DNA of 34,508 nucleotides from Pseudomonadota bacterium. GTDB lineage: Bacteria; Pseudomonadota; Gammaproteobacteria; Burkholderiales; Burkholderiaceae_C. A program made the translations under genes and the position numbers. Positions 8,489 to 17,567 of the stretch are shown in pieces; within the stretch, counting starts at the first letter, position 1, and the number at the start of each line of letters is the position of its first letter. The stretch is from positions 1 to 34,508 of the forward strand of contig JAVHYA010000051.1 in assembly GCA_031119395.1 (NCBI GenBank). Reading direction: 5' to 3'. A model generated the notes under the pieces. The model was not told where the DNA came from and searched no databases. It was given only the letters and a program-made list of their open reading frames with translations.

Positions 8489-9070
8489 TCAGAGCAGGTC
8501 CACGCCCGCGGCGCGCAGCATGCGGCAGGTGCGGATCAGCGGCAGGCCGACGAGGGCCGTCGGGTCGTCGCTGTCGATGGCTTCGAGCAGCGCGATGCCC
8601 AGCCCTTCGCTCTTGGCGCTGCCGGCGCAGTCGTAGGGCTGCTCGGCCCGCAGGTAGTGTTCGATGGCTGCGTCGCTCAGGTCGCGGAACACCACGCGCA
8701 CCGGCGCGATGTCCTGCTGCACGAAGCCGGTGGCATGGCAGACCACGGCCACGGCGGTCTGGAAGATCAGCGTCTGGCCGCGCATGCGGCGCAGTTGCGC
8801 GGTGGCGCGGTCGTGGTCGCCGGGCTTGCCCAGCGGCTCGCCGTCCAGGTCGGCCACCTGGTCCGAGCCGATCACCACGCTGTCCGGAAAGCGGGCCGCC
8901 ACGGCATGCGCCTTGGCCAGCGCCAGGCGCACGGCCAGATCGGCCGGCGCTTCGCCCGGCTGCGGGGTCTCGTCGACCTCGGGGGCCTGGACGTCGAAGG
9001 GCAGGCGCAGGCGCGACATCAGGTCGCGCCGATAGCGGGAGGTGGAACCGAGGATGACGGGGCGCTGCAT
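8489..9070 (-). CDS. yceF: Maf/YceF nucleotide pyrophosphatase
   Basis: 193-residue Maf-family pyrophosphatase that hydrolyses non-canonical nucleotides; the YceF subgroup prefers 7-methyl-GTP. Seen are the phosphate-binding GSTSRYRR at the N-terminus, EVDET, IGSDQV with the catalytic Asp, GKPG, and CAGSAKSEGLGIALLEAI. The CAGS.KSEG.GI signature and the LVGLPLI ending fit E. coli YceF rather than the dTTP-type YhdE. Start ATG 9070. It diverges from yceD over a 35-base gap, the arrangement known from E. coli, where yceF is divergent from yceD-rpmF. Confidence 0.93.
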   Translation of the reverse strand: MQRPVILGSTSRYRRDLMSRLRLPFDVQAPEVDETPQPGEAPADLAVRLALAKAHAVAARFPDSVVIGSDQVADLDGEPLGKPGDHDRATAQLRRMRGQTLIFQTAVAVVCHATGFVQQDIAPVRVVFRDLSDAAIEHYLRAEQPYDCAGSAKSEGLGIALLEAIDSDDPTALVGLPLIRTCRMLRAAGVDLL

Positions 9071-9105
9071 GTGGGCGATTGTCGGTGCCGCGTAGACTGT
9101 CGCAG

Positions 9106-9660
9106 ATGAAGAAGGATTTCGATGCCGGCCGCCTCGACGTGCCGGCCTTCGCCCAGGCGGGTGCCACCCTGGAGGCGGCCGAGCCGTTGTCGGCCTATCG
9201 CCGCCTGCTGGCCGAATCGGCCGTGGCGCACGCCGCGCCCGAGGTTCGCTGGACGGCTTCGGGTGAGCTGCGTACCGCCACGGGCGGACCGGCCGTCCCG
9301 TGGCTACGCCTGGACGCGGCGGTGACGCTGCCGCTCGTCTGCCAGCGCTGCCTGCAGCCCGTCGACACGCCGCTGCGGGCCGACCGCTGGTTCCGCTTCG
9401 TCGCCGACGAGGAGACCGCCGCGCTGGAAGACGAGGAGGCCGAGGAGGACGTGCTGGTCAGCAGCCACGATTTCGACCTGCGCGAGCTGGTCGAGGACGA
9501 GCTGCTGATGGACATCCCCTTCGCCCCCGTGCACGAGGTCTGTCCGGCGCCGGTTCGCATGTCCGCCGCCGATCCGGACTTCGACGCCGCCGGCCAGGAG
9601 CGCCCGAACCCTTTCGCGGCGCTGGAAGCCCTCAAGAAGAAGCCCGCCGATGGGGGCTGA
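9106..9660 (+). CDS. yceD: YceD / DUF177 protein (23S rRNA accumulation protein)
   Basis: 184-residue DUF177 protein. The family is needed for normal 23S rRNA levels and is nearly always encoded just before rpmF, as here. Features are the central Cys pair LVCQRCLQP, a very acidic segment (ALEDEEAEEDVLV), and DLRELVEDELLMDIPFAP followed by a third Cys (VHEVCPAP). I chose ATG 9106 (MKKDFDAGRL) over the GTG-type extension to 9079, which runs into the maf promoter region. No Shine-Dalgarno sequence is visible. Function in detail is unknown. Confidence 0.88.
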   Translation: MKKDFDAGRLDVPAFAQAGATLEAAEPLSAYRRLLAESAVAHAAPEVRWTASGELRTATGGPAVPWLRLDAAVTLPLVCQRCLQPVDTPLRADRWFRFVADEETAALEDEEAEEDVLVSSHDFDLRELVEDELLMDIPFAPVHEVCPAPVRMSAADPDFDAAGQERPNPFAALEALKKKPADGG

Positions 9661-9693
9661 GGCGGGGGCTGGCGCGGCCCGGCCCCGGCGGGC

Positions 9694-9699
9694 TATAAT
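9694..9699 (+). promoter_or_regulatory. Candidate -10 box for rpmF
   Basis: Perfect TATAAT in the context CGGGCTATAATCG, 34 bases after yceD. No good -35 at 16-18 bases. Would give a leader of about 165 bases for rpmF. Confidence 0.5.
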
Positions 9700-9786
9700 C
9701 GTGGGCTACGCGCGCGCTTGCCGATCTGGTCGATGACCTGGATCGCCGACCGAGGAGTGCGATCCGAAGGGATCCGCGCACCCGGC

Positions 9787-9839
9787 GGCAGTGGCAGGCG
9801 ATGCCGGCTTCGCAAGCCCCAGGCGCCGGCCGCACTGCC
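9787..9839 (+). promoter_or_regulatory. Structured leader hairpin of rpmF
   Basis: Outer stem GGCAGTG (9787-9793) with CACTGCC (9833-9839) and inner stem GCCGGC (9803-9808) with GCCGGC (9825-9830), ending about 30 bases before the rpmF start. Role unknown; could be a leader structure for regulation or processing. Confidence 0.4.
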
Positions 9840-9870
9840 CACTCACCTTACCGTCTATTCAGGAGCCATC

Positions 9871-10053
9871 ATGGCCGTTCAGCAAAACAAGAAGTCGCCC
9901 TCGAAGCGCGGCATGCACCGCTCGCACAACGCCCTGGGCGTGCCCGGCATCGCCGTCGAGCCCACCACCGGCGAAACGCACCTGCGTCACCACATCAGCC
10001 CCAACGGTTTCTACCGTGGCCGCAAGGTGCTGAAGACCAAGTCCGAAGCCTGA
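9871..10053 (+). CDS. rpmF: 50S ribosomal protein L32
   Basis: 60-residue bL32 of the large ribosomal subunit. The N-terminus [20 protein letters not shown] is the L32 signature. There is no zinc-ribbon Cys set, so this is the zinc-free form usual in proteobacteria. An AGGAG ribosome site lies 7 bases before ATG 9871. Basic, Lys/Arg rich. It stands between yceD and plsX as in most proteobacteria, with its own candidate promoter and terminator. Confidence 0.97.
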   Translation: MAVQQNKKSPSKRGMHRSHNALGVPGIAVEPTTGETHLRHHISPNGFYRGRKVLKTKSEA

Positions 10054-10070
10054 GTTGCTCTTTCAAGGCC

Positions 10071-10113
10071 AAGGCCCGAAGCTACTGAATCCGTAGCGTC
10101 GGGCCTTTGTTTT
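10071..10113 (+). terminator. rpmF terminator built on the repeat core
   Basis: Long stem AAGGCCCGA (10071-10079) with TCGGGCCTT (10099-10107), continued by GCTAC/GTAGC with a 7-base loop, then TTGTTTT. The inner 17 bases, GCTACTGAATCCGTAGC (10081-10097), equal the core of the dispersed repeat. The T-tract ends just before the plsX ATG. Confidence 0.8.
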
Positions 10114-10114
10114 G

Positions 10115-11218
10115 ATGCCCTCGACTTCCTCTTTTTCGAGCGCCTCCCCGCCGTCGGCCATCACCGTGGCCGTGGACTGCATGGGCGGCGACCATGGTCC
10201 CCGCGTCACGCTCGCGGCCTGTCGCGCCTTCCTGGAGCGCCACGCCGACGCGTCGCTGCTGCTCGTGGGTGCGCCCGCGGCGCTGGCGTCCTTCAGCCAT
10301 CCGCGGGGCCGGGTCATTCCGGCCACCGAGGTGGTCGGCATGGACGACCCGATCGAGATCGCCCTGCGCAAGAAGAAGGATTCGTCCATGCGTGTGGCGA
10401 TCCAGCAGGTCAAGGATGGCGCGGCGCATGCGGCGGTCTCGGCAGGCAACACCGGCGCGCTGATGGCGATCGCCCGCTACCTGCTCAAGACGCTGGACGG
10501 CATCGACCGCCCGGCCATTGCCCCCCAGTTGCCCAACAGCAAGGGCGGCGCCACCACCGTGCTCGACCTGGGCGCGAACGTGGATTGCGACGCCGAGGAC
10601 CTGCTCCAGTTCGCCGTGCTGGGGTCGGCGCTGGTGTCGGCGCTCACGGGCAACGAGTCCCCCAGCGTGGGCTTGCTGAACGTGGGTGAAGAAGCCATCA
10701 AAGGCAGCGAAACCATCAAGAAAGCGAGTCAACTGCTCCAAAAAGCGGCCAACTCGCAAGATCTGAACTTCTACGGCAACGTCGAGGGCAACGACATCTT
10801 CAAGGGCACCACGGACATCGTGGTGTGCGACGGCTTCGTCGGCAACGTGGCGCTCAAGGCCACCGAGGGGGTGGCGTCGATGATTGTCGACTTCATGCGC
10901 CAGGAGTTTTCGCGGGGCATCTTCAGCAAACTTGCGGCCATCGTGGCCTATCCGGTGCTAAAAGCCTTGAAAGGTCGGCTCGACCATCGGCGCTACAACG
11001 GGGCGGCGCTGCTCGGGCTGCGCGGGCTCGTCTTCAAGAGCCACGGGTCGGCCGACGAGGAGGCGTTCGGGCATGCGCTGGATCGCGCTTATGATGCCGC
11101 TCGCAACAACCTGCTCGACCGAGTGCGTGCCCGCATCGCCCATGCCGCACCGCTCTTGGCCCGCACCGACGCTGCTTTCGCGGTGTCGGCCGAGGCCCCG
11201 GTCGTGATCCACGCCTGA
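10115..11218 (+). CDS. plsX: Phosphate acyltransferase PlsX
   Basis: 367-residue enzyme converting acyl-ACP to acyl-phosphate, the acyl donor for PlsY in phospholipid synthesis; membrane-associated. The family start [11 protein letters not shown] lies at residues 18-28, then [21 protein letters not shown] and [12 protein letters not shown]. The chosen ATG 10115 adds about 15 Ser/Pro-rich residues before the usual start; a GTG inside AITVAVD is the alternative. The ATG is immediately after the rpmF terminator T-tract and has no Shine-Dalgarno sequence, so expression probably relies on read-through. The stop overlaps the fabH start (TGATG). Confidence 0.93.
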   Translation: MPSTSSFSSASPPSAITVAVDCMGGDHGPRVTLAACRAFLERHADASLLLVGAPAALASFSHPRGRVIPATEVVGMDDPIEIALRKKKDSSMRVAIQQVKDGAAHAAVSAGNTGALMAIARYLLKTLDGIDRPAIAPQLPNSKGGATTVLDLGANVDCDAEDLLQFAVLGSALVSALTGNESPSVGLLNVGEEAIKGSETIKKASQLLQKAANSQDLNFYGNVEGNDIFKGTTDIVVCDGFVGNVALKATEGVASMIVDFMRQEFSRGIFSKLAAIVAYPVLKALKGRLDHRRYNGAALLGLRGLVFKSHGSADEEAFGHALDRAYDAARNNLLDRVRARIAHAAPLLARTDAAFAVSAEAPVVIHA

Positions 11219-12195
11219 TGACCCTTTACTCCCGCATCACCGGCACGGGCAGCTACCTGCCACCGCGCCGGGTGACGAACGACGATCTGGCCCGTCAGCT
11301 GGCCGACCGCGGCATCGAGACCTCCGACCAGTGGATCATCGAGCGCACCGGCATCCGGGCACGCCATTTCGCCGAGCCCGAGGTGACCAGCAGCGACCTC
11401 GCCCTGCATGCCTGCCGGCACGCGCTGGAGGCGTCCGGGCGCAGCGCGCAGGACGTGGACCTCATCATCGTCGCGACCTCGACGCCCGACATGGTCTTCC
11501 CCTCGTCGGCCGCCATCCTGCAGCACAAGCTTGGCATCGCCGGCTGCCCGGCGTTCGACGTGCAGGCGGTGTGCAGCGGCTTCGTGTATGCGCTCACGGT
11601 GGCCGACGCGATGATCCGCACCGGCGGCGCCAAGTGCGCGCTGGTCGTCGGTGCCGAGGTCTTCTCGCGCATCCTGGACTTCAACGACCGCACGACCTGC
11701 GTGCTCTTCGGCGACGGCGCCGGGGCCGTGGTGCTGGAGGCCAGCGACACGCCCGGCATCCTGGCCAGCGACCTGCATGCCGACGGTTCGCACGTCGGCA
11801 TCCTGTGCGTGCCGGGGAACGTCTCGGGCGGCCAGGTGCTCGGCACGCCGCTGCTGCGCATGGATGGCCAAGCCGTCTTCAAGCTCGCGGTGCGCGTGCT
11901 CGAGGATGCCGCCCGTGCCACGCTGGCCAAGGCCGGCAAGGTCGATGCCGACATCGACTGGCTCATCCCGCACCAGGCCAACATCCGCATCATGCAGGGC
12001 ACGGCCAAGAAGCTGAAACTGCCGCTGGACAAGCTCATCGTCACCGTCGACGAGCACGGCAACACCTCCGCGGCGTCCATTCCCCTGGCGCTCGACGCCG
12101 CCGTGCGCGGCGGCAAGGTCAAGAAGGGCGACACGCTCATGCTCGAGGGCGTGGGCGGCGGCTTCACCTGGGGCGCGGTGCTATTGAATCTGTAG
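11218..12195 (+). CDS. fabH: 3-oxoacyl-ACP synthase III (KAS III)
   Basis: 325-residue condensing enzyme that joins acetyl-CoA and malonyl-ACP to start fatty-acid synthesis. The triad is visible: C119 in AVCSGF, H252 in IPHQAN and N282 in [11 protein letters not shown]; the C-terminal [11 protein letters not shown] is typical. Start ATG 11218 overlaps the plsX stop, so the two are coupled. The last codons (LLNL) and the TAG stop fall inside repeat copy 6, so the natural C-terminus may have been replaced or trimmed. Confidence 0.96.
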   Translation: MTLYSRITGTGSYLPPRRVTNDDLARQLADRGIETSDQWIIERTGIRARHFAEPEVTSSDLALHACRHALEASGRSAQDVDLIIVATSTPDMVFPSSAAILQHKLGIAGCPAFDVQAVCSGFVYALTVADAMIRTGGAKCALVVGAEVFSRILDFNDRTTCVLFGDGAGAVVLEASDTPGILASDLHADGSHVGILCVPGNVSGGQVLGTPLLRMDGQAVFKLAVRVLEDAARATLAKAGKVDADIDWLIPHQANIRIMQGTAKKLKLPLDKLIVTVDEHGNTSAASIPLALDAAVRGGKVKKGDTLMLEGVGGGFTWGAVLLNL

Positions 12196-12244
12196 CAGCT
12201 TGCGCCCGCTGGACGGGCGCTGCGGCTCGATTGGAGACACAAAC
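12180..12244 (+). repeat. Dispersed palindromic repeat, copy 6 (fabH stop)
   Basis: Core GCTATTGAATCTGTAGC (12180-12196), then the perfect hairpin GCGCCCG-CTGGA-CGGGCGC and the tail GGCTCGATTGGAGACAC. It contains the fabH TAG stop at 12193-12195 and, in its tail, the GGAG ribosome site of fabD. Confidence 0.8.
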
Positions 12245-12245
12245 G

Positions 12246-13196
12246 ATGAAGACCTTCGCATTCGTCTTTCCCGGGCAGGGTTCGCAGGCCGTGGGCATGC
12301 TGGACGCCTGGGGCGACCATCCCGCCGTGCGCGACACCCTGGCCGAGGCCTCCGAAGCGCTGGGCGAGGACGTGGCGAAGCTGATCCACGAAGGACCGAA
12401 GGAGGCGCTGGCGCTCACCACCAACACCCAGCCCGTGATGCTGGTGGCGGGCGTTGCCGCCTGGCGCGCCTGGCTGGCCGAAGGCGGTGCACAGCCGGCC
12501 GTCGTGGCGGGCCATTCGCTGGGCGAGTACTCGGCGCTGGTCGCTGCCGATGTGCTCACGCTCGCGCAAGCCGCGCCGCTGGTGCGCTTCCGCGCGCAGG
12601 CCATGCAGGAGGCGGTGCCGGTCGGCGTCGGTGCCATGGCCGCGATCCTCGGCATGGAATCCGCCAAGGTCATTGCCGGCTGCGCCGAGGTGTCGGCCGG
12701 CTTCCCGGCGGGCAGCGGCGAAGTGGTCGAAGCCGTGAACTTCAACGACCCGGTGCAGACCGTGATCGCCGGCAGCAAGGCGGCGGTCGAGAAGGCCTGC
12801 GAACTGCTCAAGGCCAACGGCGCCAAGCGCGCGCTGCCGCTGCCGGTGTCGGCGCCTTTCCATTCCAGCCTGATGAAGCCTGCGGCCGAAGCGCTCAAGG
12901 GCCGCTTGGCCGACGTGGAACTGCGCGCGCCGGCCATCCCGGTGCTGAACAACATCGATGTCGCCGTCGAAAGCGACCCGGCGCGCATCCGCGACGCCCT
13001 CGTGCGGCAGGCGGCCGGTCCGGTGCGCTGGGTCGAGAGCGTGCAGGCGCTCCAGGCACGCGGCGTCCAGGCGATCGTCGAGTGCGGCCCGGGCAAGGTC
13101 CTGTCCGGCATGGTCAAGCGCATTGCGCCCGAAGTGGGGAACGGCGCCATCTACGACCCGGCCTCGCTGGCCGATGCCAAGCAAGTGCTGGCCTGA
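12246..13196 (+). CDS. fabD: Malonyl-CoA:ACP transacylase
   Basis: 316-residue enzyme that loads malonate from CoA onto ACP. FVFPGQGSQAVGM at the N-terminus, nucleophile S91 in GHSLGEYSAL and catalytic H206 in SAPFHSSLM (E. coli Ser92 and His201), NFNDPVQTVIAG in between, and ECGPGKVLSGM near the end. Start ATG 12246, preceded by a GGAG that belongs to the repeat between fabH and fabD. Length is normal. Confidence 0.96.
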   Translation: MKTFAFVFPGQGSQAVGMLDAWGDHPAVRDTLAEASEALGEDVAKLIHEGPKEALALTTNTQPVMLVAGVAAWRAWLAEGGAQPAVVAGHSLGEYSALVAADVLTLAQAAPLVRFRAQAMQEAVPVGVGAMAAILGMESAKVIAGCAEVSAGFPAGSGEVVEAVNFNDPVQTVIAGSKAAVEKACELLKANGAKRALPLPVSAPFHSSLMKPAAEALKGRLADVELRAPAIPVLNNIDVAVESDPARIRDALVRQAAGPVRWVESVQALQARGVQAIVECGPGKVLSGMVKRIAPEVGNGAIYDPASLADAKQVLA

Positions 13197-13221
13197 GCAC
13201 CACCCATCCTTTCTTTCTGTC

Positions 13222-13964
13222 ATGAGCATTCCCACCATCGCGGGCCAGGTGGCCCTGGTCACGGGCGCCACGCGCGGCATCGGTGCCGCCATCGCCCTCG
13301 AGCTGGCCCAGCGCGGCTACAAGGTCATCGGCACCGGCACGTCCGCCGACGGCGCGGCGAAGATCGGTGCGGCCCTGGCGGCGCACGGCGGGCAGGGCGA
13401 AGTCCTGAACGTCACGGACGGCGCGGCGCTGGAGGCGCTGGTCGACGGCATCGTCAAGGCGCACGGCGGCCTGCACGTGCTGGTCAACAACGCCGGCATC
13501 ACGCGCGACATGCTCGCCATGCGCCTGAAGGACGAGGACTGGGACGCGGTGATCGACACCAACCTCAAGGCCGTCTTCCGCGCCTCGCGCGCCGCCATCC
13601 GGCCGATGATGAAGCAGCGCTTCGGCCGCATCATCAGCATCACGAGCGTGGTCGGCGCCTCCGGCAACCCGGGCCAGGCCAACTACGCCGCCGCCAAGGC
13701 CGGCGTGGCCGGCATGACGCGCGCTCTGGCACGCGAGTTGGGCAGCCGCAACATCACGGTCAACTGCGTGGCCCCGGGCTTCATCGAGACCGACATGACG
13801 GCCAGCCTGCCCGAGGCACAGCAGCAGGCGCTGCTGTCGTCGATTCCGCTGGGCCACCTGGGCAAGCCGGCCGACATCGCGCATGCGGTGGCGTACCTTG
13901 CATCGCCGCAGGCCGGCTACGTGACGGGGCAGGAACTGCACGTCAACGGCGGCATGTACATGTA

Positions 13965-13965
<1 letters not shown>
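13222..13965 (+). CDS. fabG: 3-oxoacyl-ACP reductase
   Basis: 247-residue short-chain dehydrogenase that reduces 3-oxoacyl-ACP with NADPH. Cofactor loop VTGATRGIG at residues 12-20, NNAGITRD, and the catalytic set S142 (SITSVVG), Y155 and K159 (NYAAAKAG). The C-terminal GQELHVNGGMYM is typical of true FabG. Start ATG 13222. It follows fabD by 25 bases and precedes acpP, as in E. coli. Confidence 0.95.
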
Positions 13966-14304
<339 letters not shown>

Positions 14305-14419
14305 TCCAGGCCCCCGGAAGCCGAGCCCGCGCACGGGGCCGGCGCCGATGGCGCTGCCGCCCGCCGTATCGCGCGATGCGGCGCCGCTTCCTTCCCTTTT
14401 CCCAGAAAGGCTCGCCGGC

Positions 14420-15664
14420 ATGACCCTACGCCGCGTCGTCGTGACCGGACTCGGTTGCGTTTCTCCCGTTGGCAACACCGTCGCCGACAGCTGGGCTGGC
14501 CTGATCGCAGGCAGGTCCGGGATCGACACCATCACCAAGTTCGATGTCAGCGCCTTCGCCTGCAAGTTCGCCGGCCAGGTCAAGGACTTCGACATCACGA
14601 AGTACATCTCCGAGAAGGAAGCGCGTCACATGGACCGCTTCATCCATCTCGGGATGGCGGCGTCGATCCAGGCGGTCGAGGACAGTGGGCTGCCCACCGG
14701 CGATGCGCTCACGCCGGAGCTGGCCTCGCGCATCGGCTGCAACATCGGATCGGGCATCGGCGGCCTGCCGCTGATCGAGGACACGCACGGCGAACTGGTG
14801 AACCGCGGCCCGCGCCGCATCTCGCCCTTCTTCGTGCCGGCCTCGATCATCAACATGATCTCGGGCCACGTCTCGATCAAGTACGGCTTCACTGGCGCGA
14901 ACATCGCGGTCGTCACGGCGTGCACGACGGGGCTGCATGCCATCGGCCTGTCGGCCCGGCTGATCCAGGCCGGCGATGCCGACGTCATGGTGGCCGGCGG
15001 CGCCGAATCGACGGTGTCGCCCCTGGGCATCGGCGGCTTTGCCGCTGCCCGCGCGCTCAGCACCCGCAACGACGACCCTGCCACGGCCTCGCGTCCGTGG
15101 GACAAGGACCGCGACGGCTTCGTGCTGGGCGAGGGCGCCGGCGTGCTGGTGATCGAGGAGTACGAGCATGCCAAGGCCCGCGGCGCCAAGATCTATGCGG
15201 AGCTGGTCGGCTTCGGCATGAGCGCCGATGCGTACCACATGACCGCGCCCAACGTCGACGGTCCCCGCCGCTCGATGGAAGCGGCACTGCGCAATGCCGG
15301 CGTCAATGCCGACGAGGTGAATTACCTCAACGCGCACGGCACCTCGACGCCGCTGGGCGACCTCAACGAGACGAACGCGATCAAGAACGCCTTCGGCGAC
15401 CACGCGAAGAAGCTCGTCGTGAACTCGACCAAGTCGATGACCGGCCACCTGCTGGGCGGCGCCGGCGGCATCGAGTCGGTGTTCACGGTGCTGGCCGTGC
15501 ATCACCAGAAGAGCCCGCCGACCATCAACATCTTCAACCAGGACCCCGAGTGCGACCTGGACTACTGCGCCAACGAGGCGCGGGACATGAAGATCGAGGT
15601 GGCCGTGAAGAACAACTTCGGCTTCGGCGGCACCAACGGCACCCTGGTGTTCAAGCGCGTCTGA
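14420..15664 (+). CDS. fabF: 3-oxoacyl-ACP synthase II (KAS II)
   Basis: 414-residue elongating condensing enzyme. [15 protein letters not shown] opens the protein; the active-site C168 is in [12 protein letters not shown], with H306 in [11 protein letters not shown] and H343 in [11 protein letters not shown]. The [13 protein letters not shown] ending is typical. Start ATG 14420 after AGAAAGG; the longer frame from 14348 lacks a ribosome site. It follows acpP by 115 bases in which I see no terminator, so it is probably co-transcribed. Confidence 0.96.
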   Translation: MTLRRVVVTGLGCVSPVGNTVADSWAGLIAGRSGIDTITKFDVSAFACKFAGQVKDFDITKYISEKEARHMDRFIHLGMAASIQAVEDSGLPTGDALTPELASRIGCNIGSGIGGLPLIEDTHGELVNRGPRRISPFFVPASIINMISGHVSIKYGFTGANIAVVTACTTGLHAIGLSARLIQAGDADVMVAGGAESTVSPLGIGGFAAARALSTRNDDPATASRPWDKDRDGFVLGEGAGVLVIEEYEHAKARGAKIYAELVGFGMSADAYHMTAPNVDGPRRSMEAALRNAGVNADEVNYLNAHGTSTPLGDLNETNAIKNAFGDHAKKLVVNSTKSMTGHLLGGAGGIESVFTVLAVHHQKSPPTINIFNQDPECDLDYCANEARDMKIEVAVKNNFGFGGTNGTLVFKRV

Positions 15665-15686
15665 CCCGCCGGAACACCCCGCTCGC

Positions 15687-16178
15687 ATGCACAGCGCCCC
15701 ATCGGTGAGCTATCCGGTGGGGCGCTCGCGCGTCGGCTGGACCATGCTTTGGGTCATTTGGGCCGTTGGAGCTTGCTGCACCTGCGCGTGGTGCTACCAA
15801 AACGATAGCAGTGAAGCGCGCTGGGCGATGGTGCTGGGCGCCTTCGTGGTGGCCTCGCTCGCGCTGGCGTGGGCGCTGAGGCCGCAGGCGGCGCGGGTGC
15901 TGCGGTGGGACGGGGCCTTCTGGTCACTCTCGGGCGCGCGGCCCATGGGCATGGCCGAAGCGGCGGTGGCGCTCGACCTGCAGGGCACGCTGCTGTTGCG
16001 CCTGCAGGAAGCCGGCCGCGCCACCCAATGGGTCTGGGCCGAACGCGCTGCAGCCCCCGAGCGCTGGAACGCGATGCGCCGTGCGGTATATTGCCGCGCC
16101 CCCCGCCTGCAAGATGCCGGGCTTCCAACCGCCGTCGCCGCCGCGCCGGCGCCCCGCACCCCCGATCTCCCCGCATGA
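15687..16178 (+). CDS. Small membrane protein of unknown function
   Basis: 163 residues, no family recognised. Two hydrophobic segments are seen: about 17-36 (WTMLWVIWAVGACCTCAWCY, unusually Cys/Trp rich) and 47-63 (AMVLGAFVVASLALAWA), then a soluble region with WDGAFWSL and RAVYCRAPR. The first segment coincides with repeat copy 7 (15746-15809) read opposite to the repeat's own direction. The stop overlaps the rpoE start by ATGA, so it is coupled to rpoE. Its position between fabF and rpoE suggests an envelope role, but that is inference. Confidence 0.75.
   Translation: MHSAPSVSYPVGRSRVGWTMLWVIWAVGACCTCAWCYQNDSSEARWAMVLGAFVVASLALAWALRPQAARVLRWDGAFWSLSGARPMGMAEAAVALDLQGTLLLRLQEAGRATQWVWAERAAAPERWNAMRRAVYCRAPRLQDAGLPTAVAAAPAPRTPDLPA
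15746..15809 (-). repeat. Dispersed palindromic repeat, copy 7 (inside a CDS)
   Basis: On the minus strand the core reads GCTATCGTTTTGGTAGC (15809-15793) and the tail GGCCCAAATGACCCAAA ends near 15746. The second hairpin is degraded. It lies within the small membrane protein gene and covers about residues 20-41. Confidence 0.6.
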
Positions 16179-16852
16179 CCTCGTCCGCGCCGCCTCCGCC
16201 GCCTTCGGGCGAGCTGCCCGACGCGGCAGCCGCCGCGCCGGCGCGGCCGGTCGACCCCGATTTCCAGCTCGTCCAGCGCACGGTCGCGGGCGACGGCAAG
16301 GCCTTCGAACTGCTGGTCCTGAAGTACCAGCGCCGCATCGAGCGGCTGATTGGCCGCATGGTGCGCGACGTCGACCTGGTCGAAGACATCGCGCAGGAAA
16401 CCTTCATCCGCGCCTATCGGGCGCTGCACCAGTTCCGCGGCGAGGCGCAGTTCTACACCTGGCTGTACCGGATCGCCGTCAATACCGCCAAGAAGGCGCT
16501 GGTCGACATGAAGCGCGACCCGACCATCCCGGAAGCGGCCCTGCGCGGCGCCAGCGACGACGACGATGAAACTTACCGACCGGGAAACGAACCAATCAGC
16601 GACGAAACCCCCGATTCCGTGCTGGCCGCCAATGAGATTGCGGCCGCGGTGAACGCTGCCATGGAGGCGTTGCCGGCCGAGCTGCGCCAGGCCGTGACGC
16701 TGCGCGAGATCGAGGGCTTGAGCTACGAAGAGATTGCCGAGGTCATGAATTGCCCCATCGGGACGGTGCGTTCGCGCATCTTCCGGGCGCGGGAAGCCAT
16801 CTCGGCGCGGGTGAAGCCGCTGCTGGACAACCAGTCCGGCAAGCGCTGGTGA
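16175..16852 (+). CDS. rpoE: RNA polymerase sigma-E factor (ECF)
   Basis: 225-residue ECF sigma factor for envelope stress. Region 2 is VLKYQRRIERLIGRMVRDVD..EDIAQETFIRAYRALHQFRGEAQFYTWLYRIAVNTAKK; region 4 has LPAELRQAVTLREIEGLSYEEIAEVMNCPIGTVRSRIFRARE. No region 1 or 3. Compared with E. coli RpoE it has an N-terminal Ala/Pro-rich extension of about 25 residues. Start ATG 16175 overlaps the previous stop. The following rseA-rseB-mucD genes make this the AlgU/RpoE type of module. Confidence 0.95.
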   Translation: MTSSAPPPPPSGELPDAAAAAPARPVDPDFQLVQRTVAGDGKAFELLVLKYQRRIERLIGRMVRDVDLVEDIAQETFIRAYRALHQFRGEAQFYTWLYRIAVNTAKKALVDMKRDPTIPEAALRGASDDDDETYRPGNEPISDETPDSVLAANEIAAAVNAAMEALPAELRQAVTLREIEGLSYEEIAEVMNCPIGTVRSRIFRAREAISARVKPLLDNQSGKRW

Positions 16853-16858
16853 TCACAG

Positions 16859-17563
16859 GTGAACGACATGAAGCAGACGAACGGATCGGAATTGCTGGAA
16901 CGGGTGTCCGCGCTGGCGGATGGCCAGCTGGAAGGCGATGAATTCGCCCGGGCGGTGGACGAGCTGGGCTCGGGCGCCGAATTGCGCGCGAGCTGGCAGG
17001 TCTACCATTTGGTGGGCGAGGTGCTGCGCACCGGTGCCCATGCACCGTGCACCGACTCCGGGGTGTTCATGGCCCGCTTGCAGCAGCGCCTGGCTGCCGA
17101 GTCCGTGGCCCGGCCGGTGGCTTCGGCGGTGCCGGTGGCACCGCTGCCGCAGGTGGCGGAGGCTGCCAACGAGCCCGTGTTCCGCTGGAAGATGGTCGCC
17201 GGCGTCGCGACCATCGCAGCGGCCGCAGCGATCGGCTGGACGTGGATGGGGCAGGGGCCGGCACCGGCCACCACGGGCGGCGCGCAGCTGGCATTGCAGA
17301 CGCCGCAGGCGCCGGTGGGGGTGGAGGCCGCTGTTCCGGGCGGTGCTTCTGGCCAGGGGTCGATCCTGGCCGCGGCCGCCACGGCCGGCGGCGCAGCGCC
17401 GCTCAGCCGGACGCGGGTCCTGGTGGGCAACGGGGCGCCGCAGGTGATGCTGCGCAACCCGCGCCTGGACGAGTTGCTGGAAGCGCATCAGCAGGCCAGC
17501 GGGGCGTCGCAGATGCCCTCGGGCTTCCTGCGCAACGCCACCTTCGAGTCGCCGTCCCGCTGA
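16859..17563 (+). CDS. rseA: Anti-sigma-E factor RseA
   Basis: Inner-membrane anti-sigma factor that holds RpoE inactive until cleaved under envelope stress. The cytoplasmic N-terminal domain (ELLERVSALADGQLEGDEF, WQVYHLVGEVLRTG) is the RseA sigma-binding fold; one transmembrane helix lies at about residues 111-130 (KMVAGVATIAAAAAIGWTWM); the periplasmic C-terminal part is Ala/Gly-rich and ends with LDELLEAHQQASG, the sort of region bound by RseB. GTG 16859 and ATG 16868 are both possible starts, three codons apart. Six bases after rpoE. Confidence 0.9.
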   Translation: MNDMKQTNGSELLERVSALADGQLEGDEFARAVDELGSGAELRASWQVYHLVGEVLRTGAHAPCTDSGVFMARLQQRLAAESVARPVASAVPVAPLPQVAEAANEPVFRWKMVAGVATIAAAAAIGWTWMGQGPAPATTGGAQLALQTPQAPVGVEAAVPGGASGQGSILAAAATAGGAAPLSRTRVLVGNGAPQVMLRNPRLDELLEAHQQASGASQMPSGFLRNATFESPSR

Positions 17564-17567
17564 GGCC

